This document shows, piece by piece, positions 6,624-11,783 of a DNA stretch of 11,783 nucleotides. Numbering within the stretch: position 1 is the first letter of the stretch; each line of letters opens with the position of its first letter. The position numbers were made by a program, and so were the translations under genes. Source of the stretch: Nitrospiraceae bacterium (GTDB lineage Bacteria > Nitrospirota > Nitrospiria > Nitrospirales > Nitrospiraceae); contig JAABQN010000033.1 in assembly GCA_011391455.1 (NCBI GenBank), positions 1-11,783 of the forward strand, given 5' to 3'. The notes under the pieces were generated by a model. The model was not told where the DNA came from and ran no database searches. It saw only the letters and a list, made by a program, of their open reading frames with translations.

Positions 6624-7409
6624 TCAGCTTCCTGCTGGGCCACCCTGCACGGCCCAGTCTCCCCCTTGAGCAGCAACCGCTGCTTCCCATCCTTCGTCAC
6701 AAGAGAGGAGACGAACCCTCCAATTGTTTTGGAGCGGAGAACCTGCCGGAACCAGAACCTCTGCTCCGACTCCGTCTGCCCCCAAGATAATCTCGCACTG
6801 ACTCAAGGCTCGAAGTCCGATACCTTGCGCTTTGAGCACCGCCTCTTTCGCAACCCAGTAACGGAAGAATCTTGGCGCACGCTGCTCCTGAGCCAACTCC
6901 ATGATCGAGGCCTGTTCGGATGGAGCAAAGTACCGTTTGGAAAGTTTTGCAACCTCGATGTCCGAACGAATTCGTTCAACGTCAACTCCAACCTCTCGTC
7001 CTTTTGAGACTGCTATGAGCGCACGGCCATGCGCATGGGACATATTGAACGTGATTGCGGATTGACCTCGTTGCTCCTTCCTCACGAAGGGCTTCCCCGC
7101 TTCACTGCAATCCAGCTCTACCGCATCGGGGCCTAGCCCAAGGTATCGACCGAGTACCGCTCTAAGCCCTCCATGCGCCAGTACGAATCGGCGTTGATCC
7201 TGTTGGCTGATGAATCGGCCCGCTCTCCCACGTTCATCTTCGCTCAACCAGGAACGGCATCGCTCAACGAAAGACAGGCTTCCGTCGAGCGAGAAGCCCC
7301 AGACATGAATGGTCCGATCCTCCATCGCGATCGGCGCCGACCAGCCGACCGTTGCGACCATCCCGATGGACGGGAAAACCATGACCGGCTCACCGGCACC
7401 AGGATTCAT
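6624..7409 (-). CDS. 4'-phosphopantetheinyl transferase, Sfp/AcpT type
   Basis: This enzyme moves the 4'-phosphopantetheine arm of CoA onto a serine of acyl or peptidyl carrier proteins. The 261-residue length fits the two-domain Sfp type rather than the short AcpS type. Visible motifs are F-N-M-S-H-A-H-G (121-128), G-V-D-V-E (141-145) with Mg-binding Asp143 and Glu145, and R-Y-W-V-A-K-E-A-V-L-K (183-193) with Glu189 and the conserved Lys188 and Lys193. The start at 7409 is supported by GGAG on the minus strand (7417-7420), 7 nt upstream. The leading 30 residues are not conserved in character, so M10 or M17 are alternatives. No carrier protein, polyketide or peptide synthase gene lies in the window, so the substrate is unknown. 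It is convergent with tadA across repeat copy B. Confidence 0.9.
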   Translation of the reverse strand: MNPGAGEPVMVFPSIGMVATVGWSAPIAMEDRTIHVWGFSLDGSLSFVERCRSWLSEDERGRAGRFISQQDQRRFVLAHGGLRAVLGRYLGLGPDAVELDCSEAGKPFVRKEQRGQSAITFNMSHAHGRALIAVSKGREVGVDVERIRSDIEVAKLSKRYFAPSEQASIMELAQEQRAPRFFRYWVAKEAVLKAQGIGLRALSQCEIILGADGVGAEVLVPAGSPLQNNWRVRLLSCDEGWEAAVAAQGGDWAVQGGPAGS

Positions 7410-7422
7410 CGATAGACTCCAA

Positions 7423-7461
7423 TAGCAGGATGCTGAATTTGGTTGATTTGGTTCATCTGGT
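7423..7461. repeat. Half 9-mer array (copy C) joined to the AGGATGCTGA repeat end
   Basis: TAGCAGGATGCTGAA (about 7423-7437) matches the end of the 119-bp palindrome at 1347. It runs directly into 9-mer units ATTTGGT, TGATTTGGT (7444-7452) and TCATCTGGT (7453-7461). The array then breaks off into TACGGAAAG, and no right arm is recognisable. It lies between divergent genes (the phosphopantetheinyl transferase and the tRNA). It appears to be a decayed copy. Confidence 0.7.
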
Positions 7462-7478
7462 TACGGAAAGAAAACCGA

Positions 7479-7507
7479 TTGAAAAATGACAGCCCCCAGG
7501 GTAAGCT
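7479..7507 (+). promoter_or_regulatory. Possible promoter for tRNA-Ser
   Basis: TTGAAA (7479-7484) and TAAGCT (7502-7507) are 17 bp apart and end 17 bp before the tRNA. The -35 box is good, but the -10 matches only half of TATAAT. The stretch after it is GC-rich, as in many stable-RNA promoters. Confidence 0.4.
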
Positions 7508-7524
7508 CACGCGCTCGATCCTGC

Positions 7525-7614
7525 GGAGAGGTGCGAGAGTGGCCGAATCGGGCAGTCTCGAAAACTGCTGTCCTGGCAACGGGACCGTGGGTTCGATCCC
7601 CACCCTCTCCGCCA
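7525..7614 (+). tRNA. tRNA-Ser(CGA), CCA encoded
   Basis: A complete class II tRNA. The acceptor GGAGAGG (7525-7531) pairs with CCTCTCC (7604-7610), followed by discriminator G7611 and an encoded CCA. The anticodon stem GCAGT/ACTGC (7552-7556/7564-7568) holds the loop CTCGAAA with anticodon CGA (7559-7561), which reads UCG. A long variable arm (7569-7586) marks it as Ser. The T-loop TTCGATC is closed by GTGGG/CCCAC. It is followed after 14 bp by repeat copy D, whose hairpin may end its transcript. Confidence 0.97.
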
Positions 7615-7628
7615 AATTAAACTCGCTG

Positions 7629-7733
7629 TTGTTTGGTTCGTCTGGTTTGTTTTGTTTATTTGGTTGTTCGGTTCAACGAATAGAAGACACCATTCTCACC
7701 AAATGAACAAAACAAACCAGATAGACCAGATCA
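7629..7733. repeat. 9-mer palindromic array, copy D, with near-perfect 32-bp stem
   Basis: Left units: TTGTTTGGT (7629-7637), TCGTCTGGT, TTGTTTTGT and TTATTTGGT (to 7664). The right arm, 7698-7729, pairs with 7633-7664 along all 32 positions except one C-A mismatch when G-U pairs are allowed. The 33-nt loop (7665-7697) contains a degenerate version of the usual centre (GGTTCAACGAATAG) plus an insertion of unrelated sequence. It lies between the plus-strand tRNA and the minus-strand gene whose stop codon (7731-7733) forms its right base. Confidence 0.9.
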
Positions 7734-9263
7734 ACCCGTCTCGTCTTTCATCTGCGCTTTTTTCTTCAACGCTCGCCTGAGCTCAACCATCGCAAGAGTG
7801 TCGCGCTTACAGTAGGCTAGCAACGCTTCCTGAATATTCGCCCGTTCGACCCAATCCGTTTCAACAAAGACCATGCGGTAGTATTGACTGGCCGCATGCC
7901 CTCCCTCTTTGATTGCCAGATCGTCATAGGCCAGTGAGGGAACCATGGCCGGCAGCACCGACTTGATGGAATAGGACCCGCCGAAGGCCGGATGGTAGTA
8001 GTGATCGCGTATGATCGGAAAGAGATCCCAAAGCCGGCCAACAATGCGCAACAGGGCTTGCCTGAGTGATGGAACTGCAACGGCTAGCTGCTCCAAGATA
8101 GACCGTTCGTACGGCGAATAGACGCAGATACTCCCCCTATCCCCCAAAGACTCCAGCAAGGATTCGGCAAGAACTTTCCGTGGATCGCTCACATCCTTGT
8201 GCAAAAACTCCTCGTGGCGCAGTTCGCCGCTTGCCTGTTCAATATGGTTCGACCACTGAACAGCCAGGGCTTGATAGGGTCTTGTCTCCGAAAACCGAGG
8301 CACCGCCAGCATGACCGTTTCGAAATCGAGGTGATGCACAGGATACTGCACGGCCTTCAACACAGAACCGAGCTTCGCAGACACCCACTCGAGATTTTCC
8401 TTCACATGGCGCTGAATCGGCGACAGCTTCGTACCGTCCGGAATCTCATCGATCGTCGTCACCCCCTGTTGAGCCAACTGACTGACCACCTGCTTCGATC
8501 CCGGCAAGTAATGAATCCACCGCGTCGGTTTGTCTTTGGTGCAATGTTCCCAGAAGGGGCAATCGTAGGGTGTATGACAATGCCGATCCGGCTCGATGTC
8601 AGGGGCTTGCGTCTGGAGCAACATGCGACTCATCGTGGCCAACCGCTCTGGCACCGCAATCCGTCGTTGGGCCACAGCCTCGGACAGATCCTGAATCGCA
8701 AATAACTCTGTCAGATCGATCGCTCCCTCTCGATACAGATATCCGGTATTGATATGCATGAGACCGACGGAGACGAGCGTCAGCCCAGCGCCCAGTATCA
8801 CTTCGCTTTGCACAGCGAGATCTTCGAGATGCACGTCTTTGACCTTTGTTGAAGACTTGACCTCGATCAGACGCCAGCCACAGGGCTGACCCTCCGTGGT
8901 CGGGACACGCTCCAACACATCTGCGCGTATCAGCACCCCACCGTATAAAAATGCCGCTTCGAAAATGGCCGGCGCCATGAGATCCTGGACCAGATCAGCC
9001 GTCTGCGCAAGAGCGGCTTCTGTCTGGCGATACCCCGCTGCCACCAATACCCCGCCTGAGAAGCGACTCCTGGCCAACTTCCCGACTTCCGTTCCCATAT
9101 CAAACATCGCCTGAGTCGCCGCATCCGGCTTGGTCGCGAGAGAGGGTTGATGAACTTCAAGATACAGACGTTTGTGGCATTGCAAGCCGGACAGGAATTT
9201 TGACTTTGACAGGCGCGGAGCCTTCGGAAGCGGAACGGATGAGAGATCGCCGAGTTCAGTCAT
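7731..9263 (-). CDS. DUF2779 protein: Cas4-like PD-(D/E)XK nuclease fused to a DEDD-like exonuclease region
   Basis: A 510-residue cytosolic protein. The N-terminal half looks like a Cas4/RecB-type nuclease: Asp115 in A-D-V-L-E-R, E134-V-K136, and Gln152 in L-A-V-Q-S-E. Four cysteines (29, 229, 235, 241) are spaced for a 4Fe-4S cluster, with C-x5-C-x5-C at the end. The C-terminal half is the DUF2779 region. It has H-L-D-F-E-T (D313, E315), like the first motif of DEDD exonucleases, F-G-G-S-Y-S-I-K (427-434), and A-Y-C-K-R-D (483-488), like their last motif. A nuclease acting on DNA or RNA ends is likely, but the substrate is unknown. No cas1/cas2 or CRISPR array lies in the window. No good ribosome binding site precedes the ATG at 9263, so the start is moderate. 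The stop codon lies in repeat copy D. Confidence 0.85.
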   Translation of the reverse strand: MTELGDLSSVPLPKAPRLSKSKFLSGLQCHKRLYLEVHQPSLATKPDAATQAMFDMGTEVGKLARSRFSGGVLVAAGYRQTEAALAQTADLVQDLMAPAIFEAAFLYGGVLIRADVLERVPTTEGQPCGWRLIEVKSSTKVKDVHLEDLAVQSEVILGAGLTLVSVGLMHINTGYLYREGAIDLTELFAIQDLSEAVAQRRIAVPERLATMSRMLLQTQAPDIEPDRHCHTPYDCPFWEHCTKDKPTRWIHYLPGSKQVVSQLAQQGVTTIDEIPDGTKLSPIQRHVKENLEWVSAKLGSVLKAVQYPVHHLDFETVMLAVPRFSETRPYQALAVQWSNHIEQASGELRHEEFLHKDVSDPRKVLAESLLESLGDRGSICVYSPYERSILEQLAVAVPSLRQALLRIVGRLWDLFPIIRDHYYHPAFGGSYSIKSVLPAMVPSLAYDDLAIKEGGHAASQYYRMVFVETDWVERANIQEALLAYCKRDTLAMVELRRALKKKAQMKDETG

Positions 9264-9295
9264 GGTGAGACGACACTAATCGGCCAGACACACGT

Positions 9296-9412
9296 TTGTC
9301 CAGTTCTTCTGGTCTGTCTGGTCTATCTTGTCTGTTCGGTCTATCTCGTGTGGTTGGTTGGACCAAACTAACCAGATGCACCAGACAGACCGAATAGACC
9401 AGATAGACTGAC
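9296..9412. repeat. 9-mer palindromic array, copy E (largest)
   Basis: Left units: TTGTCCAGT (9296), TCTTCTGGT, CTGTCTGGT (9314), CTATCTTGT, CTGTTCGGT, CTATCTCGT and GTGGTTGGT (9350-9358). Centre: TGG (9359-9361). Right units: ACCAAACTA (9362), ACCAGATGC, ACCAGACAG, ACCGAATAG, ACCAGATAG (to 9406) and ACTGAC. Five units per arm pair in register. It fills the gap between two divergently read genes, where promoters are expected. Confidence 0.9.
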
Positions 9413-9450
9413 GTAGTTTTCAGCAACCTGTTAGTCAACATCCTGCTAGG
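9413..9450. repeat. REP-type repeat remnant joining copy E to the MATE gene
   Basis: TTTTCAGCAACCTG (9417-9430) followed by CAACATCCTGCTAGG (9436-9450) reads on the minus strand as AGCAGGATGTTGA, then a CAGGTTGCTGAAAA variant. Both resemble the end of the palindrome at 1347. Its last bases AGGA (9448-9451) lie 9 nt before the MATE start and probably serve as its ribosome binding site. Confidence 0.5.
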
Positions 9451-9460
9451 ATGGCCCGCC

Positions 9461-10786
9461 ATGGCATCCAGCGTTTCACAGATCAGAAAATCCGTCCTGA
9501 CCCTGGCCTTACCAGTCACGGTCAGCACCCTGCTTCAACGCACCGAAGGCATCGCCGCTGTCTTCCTGGTCGGAGGTCTTGGCGCCACATCCATCGCAGC
9601 TGTCGGACTTGGCCAGTTGCTGGCCTTCATGGCCACCACGCTCGTCTCTGGACTATCGGTAGGAGCCAACGTCCTCATCGCCCAACTGTGGGGCGCTCGC
9701 CGCACCAACGACGTCGGAGAAGCCGCCACCCATCTCCTCGGATTGGCCGCTATCATATCCGGCTCACTTGTGCTGCTCGGATTGTCCCTGAATCGTGTCA
9801 TCATGGAACTGATGGGCGCAGAACACGATGTCATCACACTGGCCCTTCCCTACTCGAATTTCATTTTCCTGGTCATTCCCTGCACGATCTTCTTGCAGGT
9901 CCTCTCTTCGATTATACAAGGCACCGGAGACACTAAAACTCCCATGTACGCCTTGATCGCAGTAAATCTCCTGTATCTGACGATCGCCTACCCACTGGTC
10001 TACGGACTCTGGGGATTCCCTGCTTTGGGTATTACCGGTGCAGCCGTGGCAGCTGGTATCGCAGAAGGAACGGGCGTAACCTATCTCCTCTGGGCCTGCC
10101 GAAAGCTTTTTAAAAAATCACTCCACGTACGACGCGATCTCTTGCGCTCCACTTGGCAGATTGGCGCGTCGGTTTCCGGCGAGCGGATATTTCAACAGGC
10201 AGGGATTATTCTCTACACCAAGATAATTCTCATGTACGGCACTGTGACTTACGCCGCCCATCAAGTCGGTTTGTCGATCGAATCCCTCTCGTTTCTGCCT
10301 GGGTATGGCTTCGCGATCGCAGCAGCCACGATGGTGGGGCAGAGTATCGGCGCGGGGAAATATGTCCGGGCCAAACTCGAAAACTGGGAGGCGAATCGCC
10401 TGGCCGGCATCGCGATGGCCTCAATGGGCCTGCTGTTCTTTTTCTTTCCCTATGCGTTGCTCCGTACCTTTACCAACGACGAAGCCGTCGTCGAACTCGG
10501 GACGGTGTTTCTGCGCATCGTCGCTATCCTCCAGGTGCCGCTCGCTCTCACCATGGTCCTGGCCGGATCGCTACGTGGAGCCGGCGATACCAGATTCATT
10601 ATGGTGGCAACGACGGTCGGCATGTGGGGAATTCGCCTGCCTCTCGCAGCCATCGCAGGCCCCTGGCTCGCACTCGATGTACTTTTTGTCTGGAGCGCCA
10701 TGATTGCGGATTGGACGGTCCGAATGGGGCTGCTACTCTGGCGCTATCGATCGGAACGATGGAAAGCGATTCAGGTCATTCGCTAA
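9461..10786 (+). CDS. MATE-family multidrug/cation antiporter
   Basis: A 441-residue integral inner-membrane protein with about 12 hydrophobic segments in two similar halves, the full length of the family. Family signatures are visible. The first helix is K-S-V-L-T-L-A-L-P-V-T. The duplicated loop G-T-G-D-T-K-T-P-M (154-162) is matched by R-G-A-G-D-T-R-F (372-379) in the second half. M-V-G-Q-S-I-G-A-G-K (291-300) is the usual mid-protein motif. MATE proteins export drugs or metabolites in exchange for H+ or Na+; neither substrate nor ion can be read here. The ATG at 9461 has AGGA 9 nt upstream; the ATG at 9451 is out of frame. It is divergent from the DUF2779 gene and followed by repeat copy F. 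The gene appears intact and stands alone. Confidence 0.93.
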   Translation: MASSVSQIRKSVLTLALPVTVSTLLQRTEGIAAVFLVGGLGATSIAAVGLGQLLAFMATTLVSGLSVGANVLIAQLWGARRTNDVGEAATHLLGLAAIISGSLVLLGLSLNRVIMELMGAEHDVITLALPYSNFIFLVIPCTIFLQVLSSIIQGTGDTKTPMYALIAVNLLYLTIAYPLVYGLWGFPALGITGAAVAAGIAEGTGVTYLLWACRKLFKKSLHVRRDLLRSTWQIGASVSGERIFQQAGIILYTKIILMYGTVTYAAHQVGLSIESLSFLPGYGFAIAAATMVGQSIGAGKYVRAKLENWEANRLAGIAMASMGLLFFFFPYALLRTFTNDEAVVELGTVFLRIVAILQVPLALTMVLAGSLRGAGDTRFIMVATTVGMWGIRLPLAAIAGPWLALDVLFVWSAMIADWTVRMGLLLWRYRSERWKAIQVIR

Positions 10787-10787
10787 T

Positions 10788-10858
10788 CTGGTTTGTTTGG
10801 TCTATCTGGTTGATTCGGTTCATCTGGTTAGTTTCGTTCAACCAAACAAACCAAATGA
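10788..10858. repeat. 9-mer palindromic array, copy F
   Basis: Left: CTGGT, TTGTTTGGT (10793), CTATCTGGT, TGATTCGGT, TCATCTGGT and TAGTTTCGT (10829-10837). Centre: TCA (10838-10840). Right: only ACCAAACAA and ACCAAATGA (to 10858). The long left and short right arms are the reverse of copy A. It begins 2 bp after the MATE stop codon and leads into the hairpin block at 10863. Confidence 0.9.
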
Positions 10859-10862
10859 AGCT

Positions 10863-10988
10863 CCCCGCAGTAAACTGCGGGGTATCTTGCGAAATTCTCC
10901 GAAGCCACTACCCTCCTTCGCCAAGGCTATGGAGGGTTCTCCTCGCCTTCATCCCCGTAGCAAGCTACGGGGTTTTGGCGAAGGAGAA
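10863..10988. repeat. Structured repeat block: two homologous hairpins 90 bp apart, the second terminator-like
   Basis: Hairpin 1 is CCCCGCAG-TAAA-CTGCGGGG (10863-10882). Hairpin 2 is CCCCGTAG-CAAG-CTACGGGG (10953-10972), followed by TTTT. Their four differences form two compensatory pairs. Hairpin 2 is enclosed by an outer stem, TTCTCC-TCGCC (10937-10947) with GGCGA-AGGAGAA (10977-10988). Between the hairpins, CCCTCC (10911-10916) and GGAGGG (10931-10936) flank GCC-AA-GGC. Position and T-run fit a terminator for the MATE gene, and the minus strand could serve the DUF2442 gene. In one frame the block reads S-K-L-R-G twice around S-F-A-K-A-M-E-G, a string I recall from spurious proteins made of dispersed repeats. 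From 10989 to 11099 I see nothing else of note. Confidence 0.8.
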
Positions 10989-11099
10989 TAAATAAGAAAG
11001 ACCAGTCGGTCCCTTCGCGCTTCACGAACGACGTTTCACTCGCATGAGCAGCGAATCTGCGATTGCAGCAGACGCACTCAAGAATACTGCGGGCTACGC

Positions 11100-11408
11100 T
11101 CAGCGGCGCGCTTTTGCCTGTCGGCTGGAACGCTTCGTGAGGCGCAATTCTTTCGAGATGAGAGGGAACTTCTCCGGATGCTTGATGGATTCAACGGCTA
11201 CATCCACATCAAGACTAGGCCAATAGAGGTGATGAGGCTGCGGCCACTCGACATTCAGGATCTCTGCCACCGATGCATCTTTGAACCAGGGAAACTCTTT
11301 GAACGAAACAAATAGCTCTTCGTCGGCCACTAGCAGCCAGAATCCATGCCCGGAGATGTTCGTCACCTCAGCACCCGAAGTGCGTTTGCCAAGCGTTGCG
11401 GATTTCAT
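11100..11408 (-). CDS. DUF2442-domain protein
   Basis: A 102-residue protein. The start is set at 11408 because GAGGAG lies 7 nt upstream on the minus strand (11416-11421) and the family's conserved region begins there; a longer in-frame start at 11531 would add 41 residues of unrelated character. Conserved features are I-S-G-H-G-F-W-L-L-V (18-27), L-F-V-S-F-K-E-F-P-W-F (32-42) and L-Y-W-P-S-L-D-V-D (61-69), all typical of DUF2442. The C-terminal 15 residues are basic. It overlaps the upstream DUF4160 gene by 41 bp, so the two are co-translated. DUF2442/DUF4160 pairs recur widely in bacteria and look like toxin-antitoxin modules. As far as I know no biochemical role is settled, so I give none. 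Confidence 0.85.
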   Translation of the reverse strand: MKSATLGKRTSGAEVTNISGHGFWLLVADEELFVSFKEFPWFKDASVAEILNVEWPQPHHLYWPSLDVDVAVESIKHPEKFPLISKELRLTKRSSRQAKARR

Positions 11409-11607
11409 CGTAATGCTCCTCGATAAGAGTTTTCGCAATCCGGATTTGCCGGGCGGCCATACCGGAATTCTGCGCCAATTCGATCGTTGGTTCCATCCAG
11501 AATTTCGCCTCACCGCGCTCACAATACACATGAACGTGCATTCGTGTTTCCTCGCGGGAAAAGAAATAGAAGCGGAACCCTCCTGCTCTAAAAATTGTCG
11601 GGCTCAA
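11368..11607 (-). CDS. DUF4160-domain protein
   Basis: A 79-residue protein starting at a TTG (11607) with GGAGG (11614-11618) 6 nt upstream on the minus strand. The start matches the family's usual opening P-T-I-F-R-x-G-G-F-R-F-Y-F (residues 3-15). M-H-V-H-V (23-27) is the family's conserved His motif, and a C-terminal helix carries the repeated I-x-x-A-K-T-L-I-E-E pattern. It is the first gene of a two-gene unit, overlapping the DUF2442 gene by 41 bp. Paired small genes with overlap and an upstream palindromic region suggest a toxin-antitoxin-like module, with this protein a possible toxin, but that is inference from layout. Candidate -10 box TAAAAT on the minus strand at 11681-11676 lies between inverted-repeat arms. 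Confidence 0.85.
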   Translation of the reverse strand: MSPTIFRAGGFRFYFFSREETRMHVHVYCERGEAKFWMEPTIELAQNSGMAARQIRIAKTLIEEHYDEIRNAWQTHFGC

Positions 11608-11626
11608 CAGTGTCCTCCGTCGTATG

Positions 11627-11716
11627 CTCAGTGTCTACGGATCGGCACTCACCTAACAAACTCAACAGTCGCCAAATTTTAATCCGTAGACATCGTATTA
11701 GGTGTACCACACTGAG
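11627..11716. promoter_or_regulatory. Nested and crossing inverted repeats upstream of the DUF4160/DUF2442 pair
   Basis: Three perfect inverted pairs share this 90-bp stretch. CTCAGTGT (11627-11634) pairs with ACACTGAG (11709-11716). GTCTACGGAT (11633-11642) pairs with ATCCGTAGAC (11682-11691). CACCTAA (11650-11656) pairs with TTAGGTG (11698-11704). The last two cross, so they cannot all form one simple hairpin. Binding sites for a dimeric or multimeric regulator, such as the pair's own products, are a reasonable reading. Ends of a small mobile element are the alternative. Confidence 0.6.
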
Positions 11717-11737
11717 GGGCATCAAAGAAGATGCCCC
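11716..11737. repeat. Perfect 8-bp hairpin
   Basis: GGGGCATC (11716-11723), loop AAAGAA, GATGCCCC (11730-11737). No T-run follows on either strand. It adjoins the outer arm of the repeats upstream of the DUF4160 gene and could be a terminator for something to the right, or part of a repeat. The bases to the window end (11738-11783) hold no gene I can recognise. Confidence 0.55.
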
Positions 11738-11783
11738 ATGCCCTAGCCCGCATTATTCATGACGATTCGTTGAGAAATCACGC

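Noticed and set aside
6496..6690. Minus-strand ORF rich in L-V-C-L-V-C and N-Q-I-N-Q strings
   Set aside because: It is the translation of 9-mer repeat copy B; because 9 bp is three codons, the arrays stay open and give three-residue periodic peptides. Similar ORFs over the other copies were dropped for the same reason.
8199..8705. Plus-strand ORF of 168 codons
   Set aside because: It is antisense to the DUF2779 gene, rich in H/R/L, with no ribosome binding site or motif.
5951..10858. CRISPR array
   Set aside because: The repeats are 9 bp, contiguous and palindromic around a centre, with no spacers and no cas1/cas2; the Cas4-like gene alone is not evidence for CRISPR.
10153..10995. Plus-strand ORF of 280 codons
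   Set aside because: It is a frame shadow of the MATE gene that runs on through repeat copy F and the hairpin block; its sequence is Arg/Ser-rich without a domain.
11409..11531. Longer N-terminus for the DUF2442 protein
   Set aside because: The extra 41 residues overlap the DUF4160 gene in another frame, and GAGGAG at 11416-11421 supports the start at 11408.

Overview
The window looks like chromosomal DNA of a Gram-negative bacterium, most likely a Nitrospira-type member of the Nitrospirota. The Gram-negative part rests on an outer-membrane PagL-like barrel and a lipoprotein signal. The lineage guess rests on the gene content and on the style of the dispersed intergenic repeats, which I recall from Nitrospira genomes but could not search. 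No rRNA operon, CRISPR array, phage module or intact transposase is visible.

Layout. Positions 1-2957 are all on the plus strand: the 3' end of a TPR protein, a PagL/acyloxyacyl-hydrolase-like barrel, a 119-bp palindromic repeat, a putative lipoprotein, and a small pair made of a two-TPR protein and a 66-residue unknown protein. A GT-B glycosyltransferase-like gene follows (3100-4185). Next comes an ECF sigma factor translationally coupled (ATGA overlap) to a membrane RskA-type anti-sigma factor, behind a good sigma-70-like promoter. From 5950 to 10860 lie tadA (tRNA adenosine deaminase), an Sfp-type phosphopantetheinyl transferase (minus), tRNA-Ser(CGA), a DUF2779 nuclease-like protein joining a Cas4-like and a DEDD-like region (minus), and a MATE transporter. 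The right end carries an overlapping DUF4160/DUF2442 pair on the minus strand, a possible toxin-antitoxin-like module, with nested and crossing inverted repeats upstream.

The most striking feature is non-coding. Every intergenic gap from 5950 to 10860 holds a copy of one element, six in all. It is an array of degenerate 9-bp units (consensus YTRTYTGGT) that meets its own reverse complement (ACCARAYAR) in exact register across a 3-nt centre, usually TCA. The variation is mostly transitions, so folded RNA could keep many pairs as G-U. Copies sit in convergent, divergent and co-directional gaps, so they are not simply terminators. One copy supplies the sequence just upstream of the tadA start codon, one supplies the tadA stop codon and last residues, and one supplies the stop codon of the DUF2779 gene. 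After the MATE gene a different structured block holds two hairpins exactly 90 bp apart whose four differences are all compensatory.

The genes do not form one pathway. The clear functional units are the sigma/anti-sigma pair, translation (tadA with tRNA-Ser), the TPR/66-aa pair and the DUF4160/DUF2442 pair.
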